Below, piece after piece: positions 1 to 8,748 of a stretch of DNA of 22,266 bases. The DNA comes from an uncultured Gemella sp. (GTDB lineage Bacteria; Bacillota; Bacilli; Staphylococcales; Gemellaceae). Both the position numbers and the translations under genes were made by a program. The notes beneath the pieces were generated by a model. The model was given only the letters and a program-made list of their open reading frames with translations. It had not been told where the DNA came from and made no database searches. The stretch's first letter is position 1. Every line of letters begins with the position of its first letter. Location of the stretch: the NCBI GenBank assembly GCA_927911745.1, contig CAKMQF010000082.1, positions 1 through 22,266 of the forward strand. The letters are read 5' to 3'.

Positions 1-27
1 TGAAAAAAGCAGATTTTAACTAAAAAT

Positions 28-459
28 ATGACTGTAGTAAATCCAAACTCACGTACGATTTCTGTAGATTCAAAAACATATAAATTTGAAGCTGAAGAAG
101 CTCAAACATCAAATGGACAAGATGCTCCAGTTTTAGTTAAAGAAGAATTAGTAGTAACACGTCATATTGATGCAACAGGAAATGAGCTTGAACCAGTAGA
201 ACTTGGAGAAAAAGGATCTAAGGATGTTAAAGGATATAACATAATTGAAACATCTAAAAAAGATGGAATTACAACTCATGTGTACGGAGTAGAAAAAGCT
301 GGTGTTAAATCAGGTGAAAAAGTTGCTGGAAAAGCTAATGCTGCTAACAATGAGAGAAAATTACCTAATACAGGTATGAATTCATCTAGTACAACTGCGC
401 TAGGATTAAGTTTAATTGCGCTTGTTGGAATTGCCGTTAGACGTAAACTTTCTAAATAA
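28..459 (+). CDS. C-terminal fragment of an LPXTG-anchored surface protein
   Basis: This is the end of a wall-anchored surface protein. Its last ~35 residues are a complete sortase signal: LPNTG, a hydrophobic stretch (LGLSLIALVGIAV) and a basic tail (RRKLSK). The preceding ~50 residues (VTRHIDATGNELEP ... GYNIIET ... THVYGVEK) resemble the repeat units found near the wall-spanning end of streptococcal-type adhesins (MucBP-like), by eye only. An in-frame TGA sits at bases 1-3, and the first ATG (28) has no ribosome binding site and no signal peptide. The reading frame therefore probably continues from a larger upstream gene through a frameshift near base 20, or is a true broken remnant. The full protein's function cannot be told from this piece. 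A strong terminator follows 26 bases after the stop. Confidence 0.75.
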   Translation: MTVVNPNSRTISVDSKTYKFEAEEAQTSNGQDAPVLVKEELVVTRHIDATGNELEPVELGEKGSKDVKGYNIIETSKKDGITTHVYGVEKAGVKSGEKVAGKANAANNERKLPNTGMNSSSTTALGLSLIALVGIAVRRKLSK

Positions 460-484
460 TAAAGTTAATTTGCTAATAAAATAA

Positions 485-521
485 ATTAAGAGTATGGATA
501 ATTCTATACTCTTAATTTTTT
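485..521 (+). terminator. Rho-independent terminator of the surface-protein gene
   Basis: A perfect 11-bp stem (485-495 with 506-516, ATTAAGAGTAT / ATACTCTTAAT) encloses a 10-base loop and is followed by a T run. It ends the wall-protein transcript. The 155 bases from 522 to 676 are AT-rich and show nothing I can name. Confidence 0.85.
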
Positions 522-676
522 GGAGTTTTATTATAAATATTCCCATAGTACTGATATAGTAAAGTATTAGTAAAAACTAATTTTTTCTGTAGTGTCGTAA
601 TTAATAGTGTAATGTAATTTATTCTTTATAATTTACTTTCTGTAATAATTTTACTATATCGTTTCTAAAAAAAATA

Positions 677-705
677 TTGACAAGGGTTTCTTATCTTGAT
701 ATACT
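677..705 (+). promoter_or_regulatory. Consensus sigma-A promoter for the T-box leader
   Basis: TTGACA at 677-682 and TATACT at 700-705 are separated by exactly 17 bases, predicting a start near 712, about 20 bases before the first helix of the T-box leader. A strong promoter fits control by attenuation instead of by initiation. Confidence 0.8.
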
Positions 706-731
706 TAAATCACAATAAAAAATTACACTTT

Positions 732-992
732 GAAAAGAAGAGTAGTAGTTGATATTTGCTTAGAGAGTCTCGGTGGGTGAAATGAGATCAAAGATGATAC
801 TATGAAGATGGTCTTTTCGTGTTAGTAGTTGAATAGTTAAACTGCTACGGGATAGCCCGATACAGCTAGGAGTATTAAATGGTATTTTAGTACTTTTTGA
901 GATGGTATTTGTGAAAATACTATAAATCAAGGTGGTAACACGTCTATAGATACGTCCTTGTGGAAGTTAATAGCTTCTACAAGGGCTTTTTT
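732..992 (+). promoter_or_regulatory. T-box riboswitch, probably methionine-specific
   Basis: This tRNA-sensing leader controls the downstream peptide-binding protein gene. Stem I is visible: GAAAAGA (732-738) pairs with TCTTTTC (812-818), and AGAGAG followed by the GGTGGGTG apical part lies at 762-778. In the specifier loop, GAA (804-806) plus one base precedes ATG (808-810), which is the position the specifier holds in the glyQS and tyrS leaders. The T-box itself is AAGGTGGTAACACG (929-942). Its UGGU (933-936) would pair with ACCA, that is a tRNA with discriminator A, which fits tRNA-Met and argues against Asp (discriminator G). CAAGG (928-932) can pair with CCTTG (956-960) as antiterminator. 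The competing terminator pairs 956-966 with 974-984 and runs into six Ts (987-992). The T-box class is certain; the Met assignment is an inference. Confidence 0.93.
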
Positions 993-1021
993 CTTTGTGT
1001 AGGAAAAGTGAGGTAAATTTT

Positions 1022-2836
1022 ATGAAAAAAATAATAAAAAATAACAAAAGTTGTTAGTTCTAGTTTAGCTTTAACATTGTTATTAGCAGGTTGTGCTACT
1101 AATCAAAATAAGAAAACAGGGGATATTACAAAACCATCGGTTGAATTTAAAACTTTGGTTCAAAATGATGGAAATGCGGTATCAGATAGTCATTTAAAAG
1201 TAGGAATCTTATCAGCAGATCCACTTACAGGAATGTTTAATCCAATATTCTTCTTACAAGCAACGGATTATTATGTTATGAGAGATACAATGCTTTATAC
1301 TTTTGCATTGGATAAAGACTACAGATTAAAACAAGATGATAATGAAGCTCCTGCGAAATTCCATTTAGATAAAGAGAAAAAAGAAGCAACGATTACTCTA
1401 AGGAAAGATCTGAAATGGAACAATGGTGAAGATGTTACTGCTGATGACGTAATTGCTACATATAATTTAATGGGGAATCCTAAGTATGTAGAAAACATCA
1501 GATATTCTTCTGATTATGAAGTAATTGAAGGAATGAAAGAATATCACGAAGGTAAAGCTTCATCGATAAAAGGTATAGAGAAAAAAGATGATAAAACAGT
1601 AGTAATTAAATACACAGACGTTAGACCATCATTACTTTGGGGTAACGGCTTTATCACTACATTCTTAAATAAAGCACAGGTCGAAGAAGCGTCTAAAGAT
1701 TTTGCTAAGTTTCTGGTGCTAATCTAAATACAAAACCATTATCATATGGTCCATATTACTTAGACAAACAGGTTAATGGAGAAAGTGTTCTAGCCAAACA
1801 AAATCCACATTTCTTTAATAAAGATAAAGTGAAAGTAAAAGAAATAGAATTTAAAGCTGTGTCACCATCACAAGCAGCATCAGTTATTAAGAATGGAGAC
1901 GTAGACTACATTCGTTCACTTAGTCCAAATATTTGGGAAGGAATAAAAGACTCTAAAAATGGAGATGTTTTAGGTCAAACAGATCTATATGTGTCATATG
2001 TAGGATTTAAATTAGGTAAATTTGATAAAAAAGAAGGAAAAGTTCTAACTGATACAAGTGGAAAATTAGGAGATGCTAAACTAAGACAAGCTTTTGGATA
2101 CGCAGTGGATTGGGATCAAATTAATGATAAACTATTTAAAGGATTAAGATATACACCAACTGGTTCAGGATTCTTCCCACCTAGAATAGAATTAGCGGTT
2201 AACCCTAATGGTAAGAAATTCAAAAAAAGATGTAGAAAAAAGCTAAAAAAATTATTAGATGAAGCAGGATATAAAGATACTGATGGAGATGGATTACGTG
2301 AAAACAAAAATGGTGAGAAATTAGTATTTAATTATGCTGCAAGAAATACTGGTAGTGATTTAGATCAAGCGTTAGCAGATAATTTTATTAAATCATGGAA
2401 AGAAGTAGGTCTTGATGTTAAATTGGTAGATGGTAAATTATTATCACCGAAAGATTGGTCAACAAGAGTACAAGCAGATGATCCTTCTATTGATATTTTC
2501 CAAGGAGCATGGGGATTCTTTAATAATCCAAACCCTAACTATATAGCTGGTGGAACTTCTAAATTAAATTTACCTAGATATATAGATGAAACTCTAACGA
2601 AAGATTTAGAAGCGATTGATTCAAAAGATTCATTAGATGATATAAAATAAAAAGAAGCATTTAATAAATTTGATAATGATTTTGCTGAGGTTGCACCATG
2701 GATACCTTTAAGCTGGAGTACAGATATAGTATGGGTTAATAAACGAGTGAAAAATATAGATCTTAAAAAATACAATACTTTTGAACAACAATTCTATGAA
2801 CTAGAATTAACTTCAGATAAAGGTATTAAAAGCTAA
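1022..2836 (+). pseudogene. Oligopeptide ABC transporter substrate-binding lipoprotein (OppA-like), broken
   Basis: This encodes an extracellular solute-binding protein of the peptide/nickel family (SBP_bac_5), ~600 residues, which would be lipid-anchored outside the membrane and feed an Opp-type importer. Corrected for a one-base insertion in the A run 1036-1041, the start reads MKKIIKITKVV followed by a lipobox LLLAGC. Family features include the N-terminal FNPIFF region, LRKDLKWNNGEDVTADDV, and LRQAFGYAVD near the middle. As written it is broken by that insertion, by a one-base loss in the T run near 1711-1713, and by an in-frame TAA at 2648-2650, after which the same frame continues with KEAFNKF and APWIPLSW to the true stop at 2834-2836. 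Three extra As within 2223-2251 cancel each other. The nonsense codon is not a run-length error, so the gene may be truly dead. No permease or ATPase genes follow. Expression would depend on the T-box. Confidence 0.85.
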
Positions 2837-2951
2837 ATATAAATAAAAACATACGTTACTTGATAAGACTTATGAATAAAGTTTAAATGCTGATAGTTAG
2901 GTAAAGTGATTCAGAGAAGACTAAAATTTATAATCTAATAAAAAATATGTT

Positions 2952-3007
2952 GAGCGGCTTAATAAAATTAATTCCTAAGGGATTGTAATTTTTTAGTCGC
3001 TCTCTTT
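2952..3007 (+). terminator. Likely terminator after the oppA-like gene
   Basis: GAGCG (2952-2956) pairs with CGCTC (2998-3002). The AT-rich inner arms also pair around ATTCC/GGGAT, and a short T-rich tail follows. This long hairpin lies in the 380-base gap between the oppA-like gene and korA; the rest of that gap is AT-rich with only a weak promoter near its end. Confidence 0.6.
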
Positions 3008-3153
3008 AAAGGATTATTCCCCCTAAATATTATACAAATTTTTTAAAAAATGAAATAAAGGTCTTTATCAAAATAAATTGTGAAATAATAATATCTTATA
3101 AGAATTATTGTACTGATAATTAATATTATTGGATGGAAAAATTTTCTTAAATA

Positions 3154-3162
3154 TGGTAAAAT
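3154..3162 (+). promoter_or_regulatory. Extended -10 promoter for the kor operon
   Basis: TGG directly before TAAAAT (3157-3162) forms an extended -10 element 57 bases before the chosen korA start. No good -35 hexamer lies at the expected distance (TGGAAA at 3134-3139 is the best). Confidence 0.4.
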
Positions 3163-3218
3163 AAAGTATTGAGAAATCAACGATTAAATTTCTAATGAAA
3201 GAGATTAAAGGAGATTAT

Positions 3219-4962
3219 ATGATTAATAAATTAGGATGGAAAATTGGTGGAGAACAAGGTGAAGGGCTAGAAAGTACAGCCGAAATCTTCTCTACGGTAA
3301 TAAATACACTAGGTTATCACATGTATTCTACAAGAGACTTCGCAAGTAGAATTAAAGGTGGACACAGTAATAGTAAAATTTGTATTTCAGAAGAAAGAAT
3401 TAATGTTATTGACTATAAGACAGATATTCTTATAGCCTTTGACCAAGCTACATTAGATAGTTATATTCCAGAATTGGATGAAAACAGTATTATTATTGCG
3501 GACGCTAAAATTAAACCAGAAATTTCAGAAGAAATTAAAGGATTAGTTGCGGTATTCCCAATTACTGATTTAGCAAAAGAGATTGCAAATCCAATTATTA
3601 AAAACATTATTACACTTGGGATTTGTTCAGCATTATTGGATATTGATTCAAAAATATTCTACGATATGATTGAAGCAAAATTCTCTAGTAAAGGTGAAGA
3701 AATCGTAAATATTAACATTCAAGCCTTCGATAAAGGTCGTGAAATCATGAATGAGTTCATGGCTGAAAATAATATTAATGATAGGTATTATCTAAAAAAA
3801 ATTAAATCCAACTCACAAAAATATGTGGTTAGTTGGTAACCATGCAGCGGGTCTTGGTGCACTAGCAGCAGGATGTAGAATGTATGCAGGATATCCAATT
3901 ACACCGGCTACGGAAATTATGGAATATTTATTCGATAAACTTCCACTAGTAAATGGTGCATATATCCAAACAGAAGATGAGATTGCAGCGTTAGGTGTAG
4001 CTATTGGAGCGAACTTCGCAGGTGTTCGTGCTATGACAGCCACTTCAGGACCTGGTATTTCATTAATGACTGAGTTCTTAGGTATGGCAGCGATGGCAGA
4101 GCAACCAGTTGTTATAGTCGACGTTCAAAGGGGTGGACCTTCTTCAGGGCTTCCGACAAAAACTGAACAATCAGATATTTTCCACGCAGTTTATGGTGGA
4201 ACAGGAGATGCTTCTCGTATTGTATTAGCACCAACATCTGTAGAAGATTGTTTCTATACTATGATTGATGCATTCAATATGGCAGAAAAATATCAAACAC
4301 CCGTTATTGTCTTAATGGACTTACAATTAGGTATGAACAAATCTACAGTACCTAACTTTGATTTTAGTAAGGTTCAAATCGATCGTGGAAATCTATTAAA
4401 ACAAGAAGAAATCACAGAAGAAGATATTATTTACTTCAAACGTTATGCGACAGATGTATTAGTTTCAAATAGAACTATCCCAGGTCAAAAAGGTGGAATC
4501 CACAACGCGAACAGTTATGAACACTCTGTTGTAGGATTACCTTCTGAGGTTAAACGTAACACAGTACGTCAAAAAGAAAAACGTTCTAATAAGATTGAAT
4601 CTGCATTAGTAGAAAAACCATTTATCTTAAACGAATATAACGATGAAAAAGATATTCTATTAGTAGGTGTAAATTCAACATATGGAGTTCTAAATAAAGC
4701 CGCTAAGCAATTACAAGAACAAGGTATGAAGATTGATACTATGCACATTCGTCAAATTTATCCAGTTGCTCAACCTATTCGTGATGCATTTGATAAATAT
4801 AGAAAAATCTATATTGTCGAGCACAACCACAATAAACAGTTACGTACAGTAATAGCAAGTAAATATCACAATTCAGAAAAAATTGGTAGTTTACTGAAAT
4901 ATAATGGAGACATTTATTATACTCACGAACTTGTTGAACAATTACTAGAGGAGGAGAAATAG
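3219..4962 (+). CDS. korA: 2-oxoacid:acceptor (ferredoxin) oxidoreductase, fused gamma-alpha subunit, one frameshift
   Basis: This is the large subunit of a CoA-dependent 2-oxoacid:ferredoxin oxidoreductase (2-oxoglutarate or pyruvate type), which decarboxylates a 2-oxoacid to acyl-CoA and passes electrons to ferredoxin. The first ~190 residues are the gamma domain (KIGGEQGEG, then FASRIKGGHSNSK). The rest is the alpha domain (YPITPATEIMEY, TATSGPGISLM, the conserved QRGGPSSGLPTK stretch). Total ~580 residues, the length usual for the fused staphylococcal-type subunit. The frame breaks once, in the A8 run 3794-3801; removing one A joins the parts as LKKLNPTHKNMWLVGNHAAG. I chose ATG 3219 because AAAGGAG ends five bases before it; the ATG at 3195 has none. 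It sits one base upstream of korB. Substrate (2-oxoglutarate versus pyruvate) cannot be fixed from sequence alone. Confidence 0.88.
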
Positions 4963-4963
4963 T

Positions 4964-5836
4964 TTGAAAGTAACATTAAAAGATTATAAAAACGATGTTA
5001 AGCCCGATTGGTGTGCCGGTTGTGGAGACTTCTCGGTACTTGCGGGTATAAATAGAGCTGTTGTAAATCTAGGGATTAAACCTGAAAATGTTGTAATCTC
5101 AGCAGGGATTGGATGTTCTGGGAAAATTAGTGGATATACAAAAGCATATGGAGTTCAAGGATTACACGGACGTTCACTACCAATTGCTCAAGGGATAAAA
5201 CTAGCTAACCAAGATCTAACAGTTTTCGCTATGGGTGGAGATGGTGATGGATATGCTATCGGAATTGGACATGCTGTTCACGCTATGAAACGTAACGTAA
5301 ACATGACATACGTAGTAATGGATAACCAACTTTATGCCTTAACAAAAGGTCAAATGTCTCCTAAATCTGATGAAGGTTTAGTAACGACAACAACTCTAGA
5401 GGGTGTAATGGAAAAACCATTATCAGCTATGAAAATTGCCTTATCTTGTGAAGTTACATTCTTAGCGCAAGCATTCACAGGTGATATGAAAGAAATGATG
5501 CAAATCTTCGAAGAAGCTGTTAATCATGATGGATTCTCACTAGTTAACGTGTTTAGCCCATGTAAAACATATAACTACAAAAATACGCCAGCTTGGTATA
5601 AAGAACACTTAACAAAACTTTCTGATATCGAAGGTTATGATAATACTAATAAATTAGAAGCGTATAGAGTCCTAGAAGAATACAACGACCTTGTAACTGG
5701 GATAATCTACAAAAATGAGAAAAAACCTCATTATGAAGATACTTTACGTAATTATAAACGAGATGAACCTATTGCTCATCAAAACCTAGAACTTAGTGAG
5801 GAATTATTTAACTCGTTATGTGATGAATTCAGATAA
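4964..5836 (+). CDS. korB: 2-oxoacid:acceptor (ferredoxin) oxidoreductase beta subunit
   Basis: This is the thiamine-diphosphate-binding beta subunit, partner of the fused subunit encoded just upstream (one-base gap, surely one operon). WCAGCGDF near residue 16 is the conserved cysteine region of the family. The ThDP/Mg2+ motif is GGDGDGYAIGIGH (residues ~86-98), completed by the Asn of MDNQLYALTKGQ about 25 residues on. Length 290 residues is normal and the frame is intact. The start is TTG at 4964, chosen because GAGGAGGAG ends six bases before it and the family N-terminus (KDYKND..PDWCAGCGD) begins there; no ATG fits. A TTG start directly after the upstream stop suggests translational coupling. 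Together the two subunits make a complete alpha-gamma/beta enzyme without an own ferredoxin-like delta subunit. Confidence 0.93.
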   Translation: MKVTLKDYKNDVKPDWCAGCGDFSVLAGINRAVVNLGIKPENVVISAGIGCSGKISGYTKAYGVQGLHGRSLPIAQGIKLANQDLTVFAMGGDGDGYAIGIGHAVHAMKRNVNMTYVVMDNQLYALTKGQMSPKSDEGLVTTTTLEGVMEKPLSAMKIALSCEVTFLAQAFTGDMKEMMQIFEEAVNHDGFSLVNVFSPCKTYNYKNTPAWYKEHLTKLSDIEGYDNTNKLEAYRVLEEYNDLVTGIIYKNEKKPHYEDTLRNYKRDEPIAHQNLELSEELFNSLCDEFR

Positions 5837-5846
5837 GAGGTAAAAT

Positions 5847-6116
5847 ATGAAATTAAAAAGAATATTATTGCCATTAGCTGCAGCTTATGTAGGATATAGA
5901 GTTTATCAAAAAACAGAAGAACAAGAATTAAATAATGACCACATAGATAGGTGTAGAAACAAATTAATCGCATTAGGTTACGATGTTATAGATAGCTATA
6001 CGCTAAACTTAAAAGAAAACTCATATTTAATGTTCTATTTTGACAATAACAATATCGAATATGAAGTACGTTATGATAAAGAAAGTGAAACAATAGAGTA
6101 CATAAAAGAGGTATAA
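5847..6116 (+). CDS. Small membrane-anchored protein of unknown function
   Basis: An 89-residue protein that I do not recognise. The N-terminus is MKLKR plus a short hydrophobic segment (ILLPLAAAYVGYRVY), which looks like an uncleaved membrane anchor. The remainder is charged and predicted to form a small alpha/beta cytoplasmic or extracytoplasmic domain (LIALGYDVIDSYTLNLKENSYLMFYFDNNNIEYEVRYD). It starts 10 bases after korB, with AGAGG six bases ahead of the ATG, and ends four bases before the aminopeptidase gene, so it is almost certainly co-transcribed and translated. The spacing is the best evidence that it is real. No catalytic residues or cysteines stand out. Confidence 0.75.
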   Translation: MKLKRILLPLAAAYVGYRVYQKTEEQELNNDHIDRCRNKLIALGYDVIDSYTLNLKENSYLMFYFDNNNIEYEVRYDKESETIEYIKEV

Positions 6117-6120
6117 GAAA

Positions 6121-7181
6121 ATGAGTAAATCAATAGAAAGATTCAGAGAATTAACAATGTTAGACGGAACATCAGGATTTGAAAGTGAAATTTCAAAATA
6201 TTTAGAAGAAAATTTATCTAAATATGCTGATGAGATTAAGTTCGATAATCTTGGTGGAATCTATGCTATTAAAAAGTCGAAAAAAGAAAATGCTAAAACA
6301 GTTATGATTTCAGCTCATATGGATGAAGTTGGATTTATCGTAACTAAAGTATTACCAATGGTATGCTTAAATTTGAAACACTTGGTGGTTTTAGGGAAGA
6401 TGTTCTCTTAGCTCAAACTTACACAGTAACTTCATATGAAGGGAAAAAATTCACTGGAGTAATAGGTTCAATTCCTAAACACTTCACTGCAGGAGTAGCG
6501 CAAAATGTAAAAATTAGCGATATGACTATAGATGTAGGTGCGTCTTCAAGAGAAGAAGCTTTAGAAATGGGAATTCGCGAAGGTGCATTTGTTACACCAA
6601 AAACAACATTCGAACAACTTACTGAAAACAGATTTATGAGTAAAGCTGTTGATAACCGTTACGGATGTGTAATTATTACAGAAATCTTAGAAGAATTTGC
6701 TGATAAAGAATTAGATTTCAACCTAGTAGTTTGTGCTACTGTTCAAGAAGAAGTAGGTCTTCGTGGAGCAACAGTGGCAGCTAATATGATTAAACCTGAT
6801 GTATGTTTCGTTGTAGACTGTAGTCCAGCAAACGATATGGACGGAAAAGAAACTAGTAACGGACGCTTAGGAGAAGGATTCTTAGTAAGATTAGTTGATA
6901 GAACTATGGTACTTCGTGCTAATATGAGAGAAAAAATCGTTGCGCTTGCTGAAGAAAATGGAATTAAATACCAATACTTCACTTCACCAGGAGGAACAGA
7001 TGCTGGTAATATTCACCAAGCATTAAATGGTATTCCAACAACTGTAATCGGTATTTGTGCACGTTATATTCACACTCACAATGCAGTATTCGATATCCGT
7101 GATTACTACGCAGCTAAATCAATTTTAGGAAAATTATTAGAAACTATCGATGATAAATTCATTGAAGATGTAAGAAAATAA
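6121..7181 (+). CDS. M42 family metallo-aminopeptidase (glutamyl aminopeptidase/FrvX type), one frameshift
   Basis: A cytosolic co-catalytic metal (Zn/Co) aminopeptidase of the PepA/FrvX/M42 family that trims peptides and normally assembles as a dodecamer. The corrected length, 353 residues, is typical. Visible active-site elements in order: SAHMDEVGF (metal-binding His and adjacent Asp, residue ~65), VDNRYGC (bridging Asp), TVQEEVGLRGA (catalytic Glu pair), VDCSPAND (metal ligand), SPGGTDAGNIH (with the C-terminal metal His region HTHNAVFD). The frame breaks once near 6357-6358: CCAATGG should read CCAAATGG (one A lost), restoring VLPNGMLKFETLGG. It is the last gene of the four-gene run from 3219, and a two-way terminator follows five bases after the stop. 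Substrate could be acidic N-termini (PepA-like) or general peptides. Confidence 0.88.
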
Positions 7182-7185
7182 AACG

Positions 7186-7222
7186 AAAAATGAGGATAGA
7201 AAAAATTTCTATCCTCATTTTT
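7186..7222. terminator. Bidirectional terminator between converging genes
   Basis: A perfect 17-bp stem (7186-7202 with 7206-7222) and a 3-base loop, with A and T runs on either side, so it works for both strands. It separates the aminopeptidase gene (plus) from the SEDS gene (minus), whose stop lies next to it. Confidence 0.93.
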
Positions 7223-8499
7223 TTATCTTTTTCTTTTACTTCTTCTATATTGTTGAGGTTCCTCCTCATAATAGTTATTCTCGTATACAGGATCTAAAGG
7301 ATGAGAACCATCAATATATTGATCTTCATCATATTCTTCTTCGTAGTTTTCGTAATATTCATCTTCCAAATATTCTTCATGAATCGTAGCATTTATTTTA
7401 ACGATTATTCCGAAGAGAATACTATTGGCTATTAATGAACTTCCACCATAACTTATAAATGGCATACTTATACCAATTACAGGAATAATACTAAGTGTTG
7501 AGAAAATATTAATGAAGAATGAGAAACAAAAACTACAAATAGCTAATAAAATAAAGTAGTAACTGTAGTTACCTTGTTCGCATTTTTTCATTATATTGAA
7601 TAATCTTAGTATGAATATAAAGAAGATAGTTAAGAATATTGCAGCACCGATAAATCCAAAGTTTTTAGCAACTATAGAAAAGATAAAATCATTAAATTGT
7701 TCATCTATATAGTTTTTATTTTTAGCGAATGTACCAGTAAGTCCACCTAATTTAATCTCACTAAGAACTTGAGTAATTTGGTAAGAATAATCTAGCTTGT
7801 ATGCTTCAGGATTTAACCATGAAAGAATACGATTAAGCTGATAAGATTTTAATCCAACTAGACTTAGAAGCTTTGGGAAATATAAGGCAGCAAGAATAAT
7901 AATTGCTAGCCCAGCTATTACCACAGAGTAGATTCTGAATAATGTCTTCCCTTTATTGCAGACTAAAAATAACTAAACCTAAGAATAAAAAAGATGAAAA
8001 ATAAGCCATTACCTAAGTCATTTTCTTTAGCGACCAATACGAAAGGTATTGAAATTATTAATGCTATTTTTAAAAGTTTTACAGTATCTGTATTATCTTT
8101 AAAACTCTTTTCTTTTATCAACATACTAATCATCGCTACTGTGGCTATTTTACCAAATTCTGAAGGTTGTAAAGTGAATAGTCTAAGATTGTACCAGCTA
8201 CGTGCACCATTTACGATAGGAGCAAAATTATTTGGTACTAAGAATATTCCAACCAAAAGAACTAGTGCGAATAAATAGAATGCTATAGAAAATTTTTCTA
8301 TATAATCTATTGGTATTTTTGAAGTAAATATATTATTCCAAGACCAATTAAATAGAAAATAAATTGCTTAAGGAATAATGTAGGTGTTTTATTGTTATTA
8401 TATTCAGCTAGTAATATAAATAATAAACTAGAAAAACTAAATATAAAATAAAAAATTAATATCGATAAATTTGTTTTTATTTTTTATGAAATTTAACAT
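7223..8499 (-). pseudogene. SEDS-family peptidoglycan glycosyltransferase (RodA/FtsW type), several frame breaks
   Basis: A polytopic membrane glycosyltransferase that polymerises lipid II during elongation or division, normally with a class B PBP. After frame correction it is ~425 residues. Conserved SEDS motifs: NGARSWY and LQPSEFGKIA, DLGNGLFFIFF (the catalytic Asp region), and PVIGISMPFISYGGSS. The SWYNLR..LQPSEF pattern leans towards RodA but does not decide it. The C-terminus carries an unusual acidic, tyrosine-rich tail of ~50 residues ending in RRSKRKR. Start: ATG at 8499 with AAAGGAG seven bases before. Frame breaks lie near 8440-8455 (extra base), 8326-8328 (lost base) and at one or two places in 7955-8005, all in A/T runs. 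An essential-type gene with so many breaks suggests sequence error, so the label describes the sequence as written. Confidence 0.82.
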
Positions 8500-8519
8500 A
8501 AGTCAACTCCTTTGTTGTA

Positions 8520-8548
8520 ATTATACAATATTGAAAGAATATACGCAA
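8520..8548 (-). promoter_or_regulatory. Sigma-A promoter of the SEDS gene
   Basis: On the minus strand, TTGCGT (8548-8543) and TATAAT (8525-8520) are 17 bases apart, with the start codon at 8499. This promoter points away from the surface-protein promoter at 8591-8691. Confidence 0.7.
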
Positions 8549-8590
8549 CTTATGAGACAATTTAAGTCAGTTTATGAGGTAAAGAAATAG

Positions 8591-8691
8591 GTTACAGATT
8601 TGTAACTTTCACAAAGAAAAATACTAAAAAAATGAAAGAAACATCCATTTTTGTAATATTTTATAACTTATCTAAGTATTTATAGTAAAAT
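8591..8691 (+). promoter_or_regulatory. Two-box operator and promoter of surface protein A
   Basis: Box 1 is the palindrome GTTACAGATTTGTAAC (8591-8606). Box 2 is TTTGTAATATTTTATAA, with TTTGTAA at 8650-8656, 59 bases after box 1. GTAAAAT (8685-8691) follows 35 bases later and holds the likely -10 (TAAAAT). The expected -35 position reads ATAACT, far from consensus, so an activator binding at box 2 is plausible. The same layout recurs at 11872, 13728 and 17063. Confidence 0.7.
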
Positions 8692-8748
8692 ATACTTGTC
8701 TTATTATATTAATATTTATGATAAATTAGATAGAAGGAGAAATTATCA

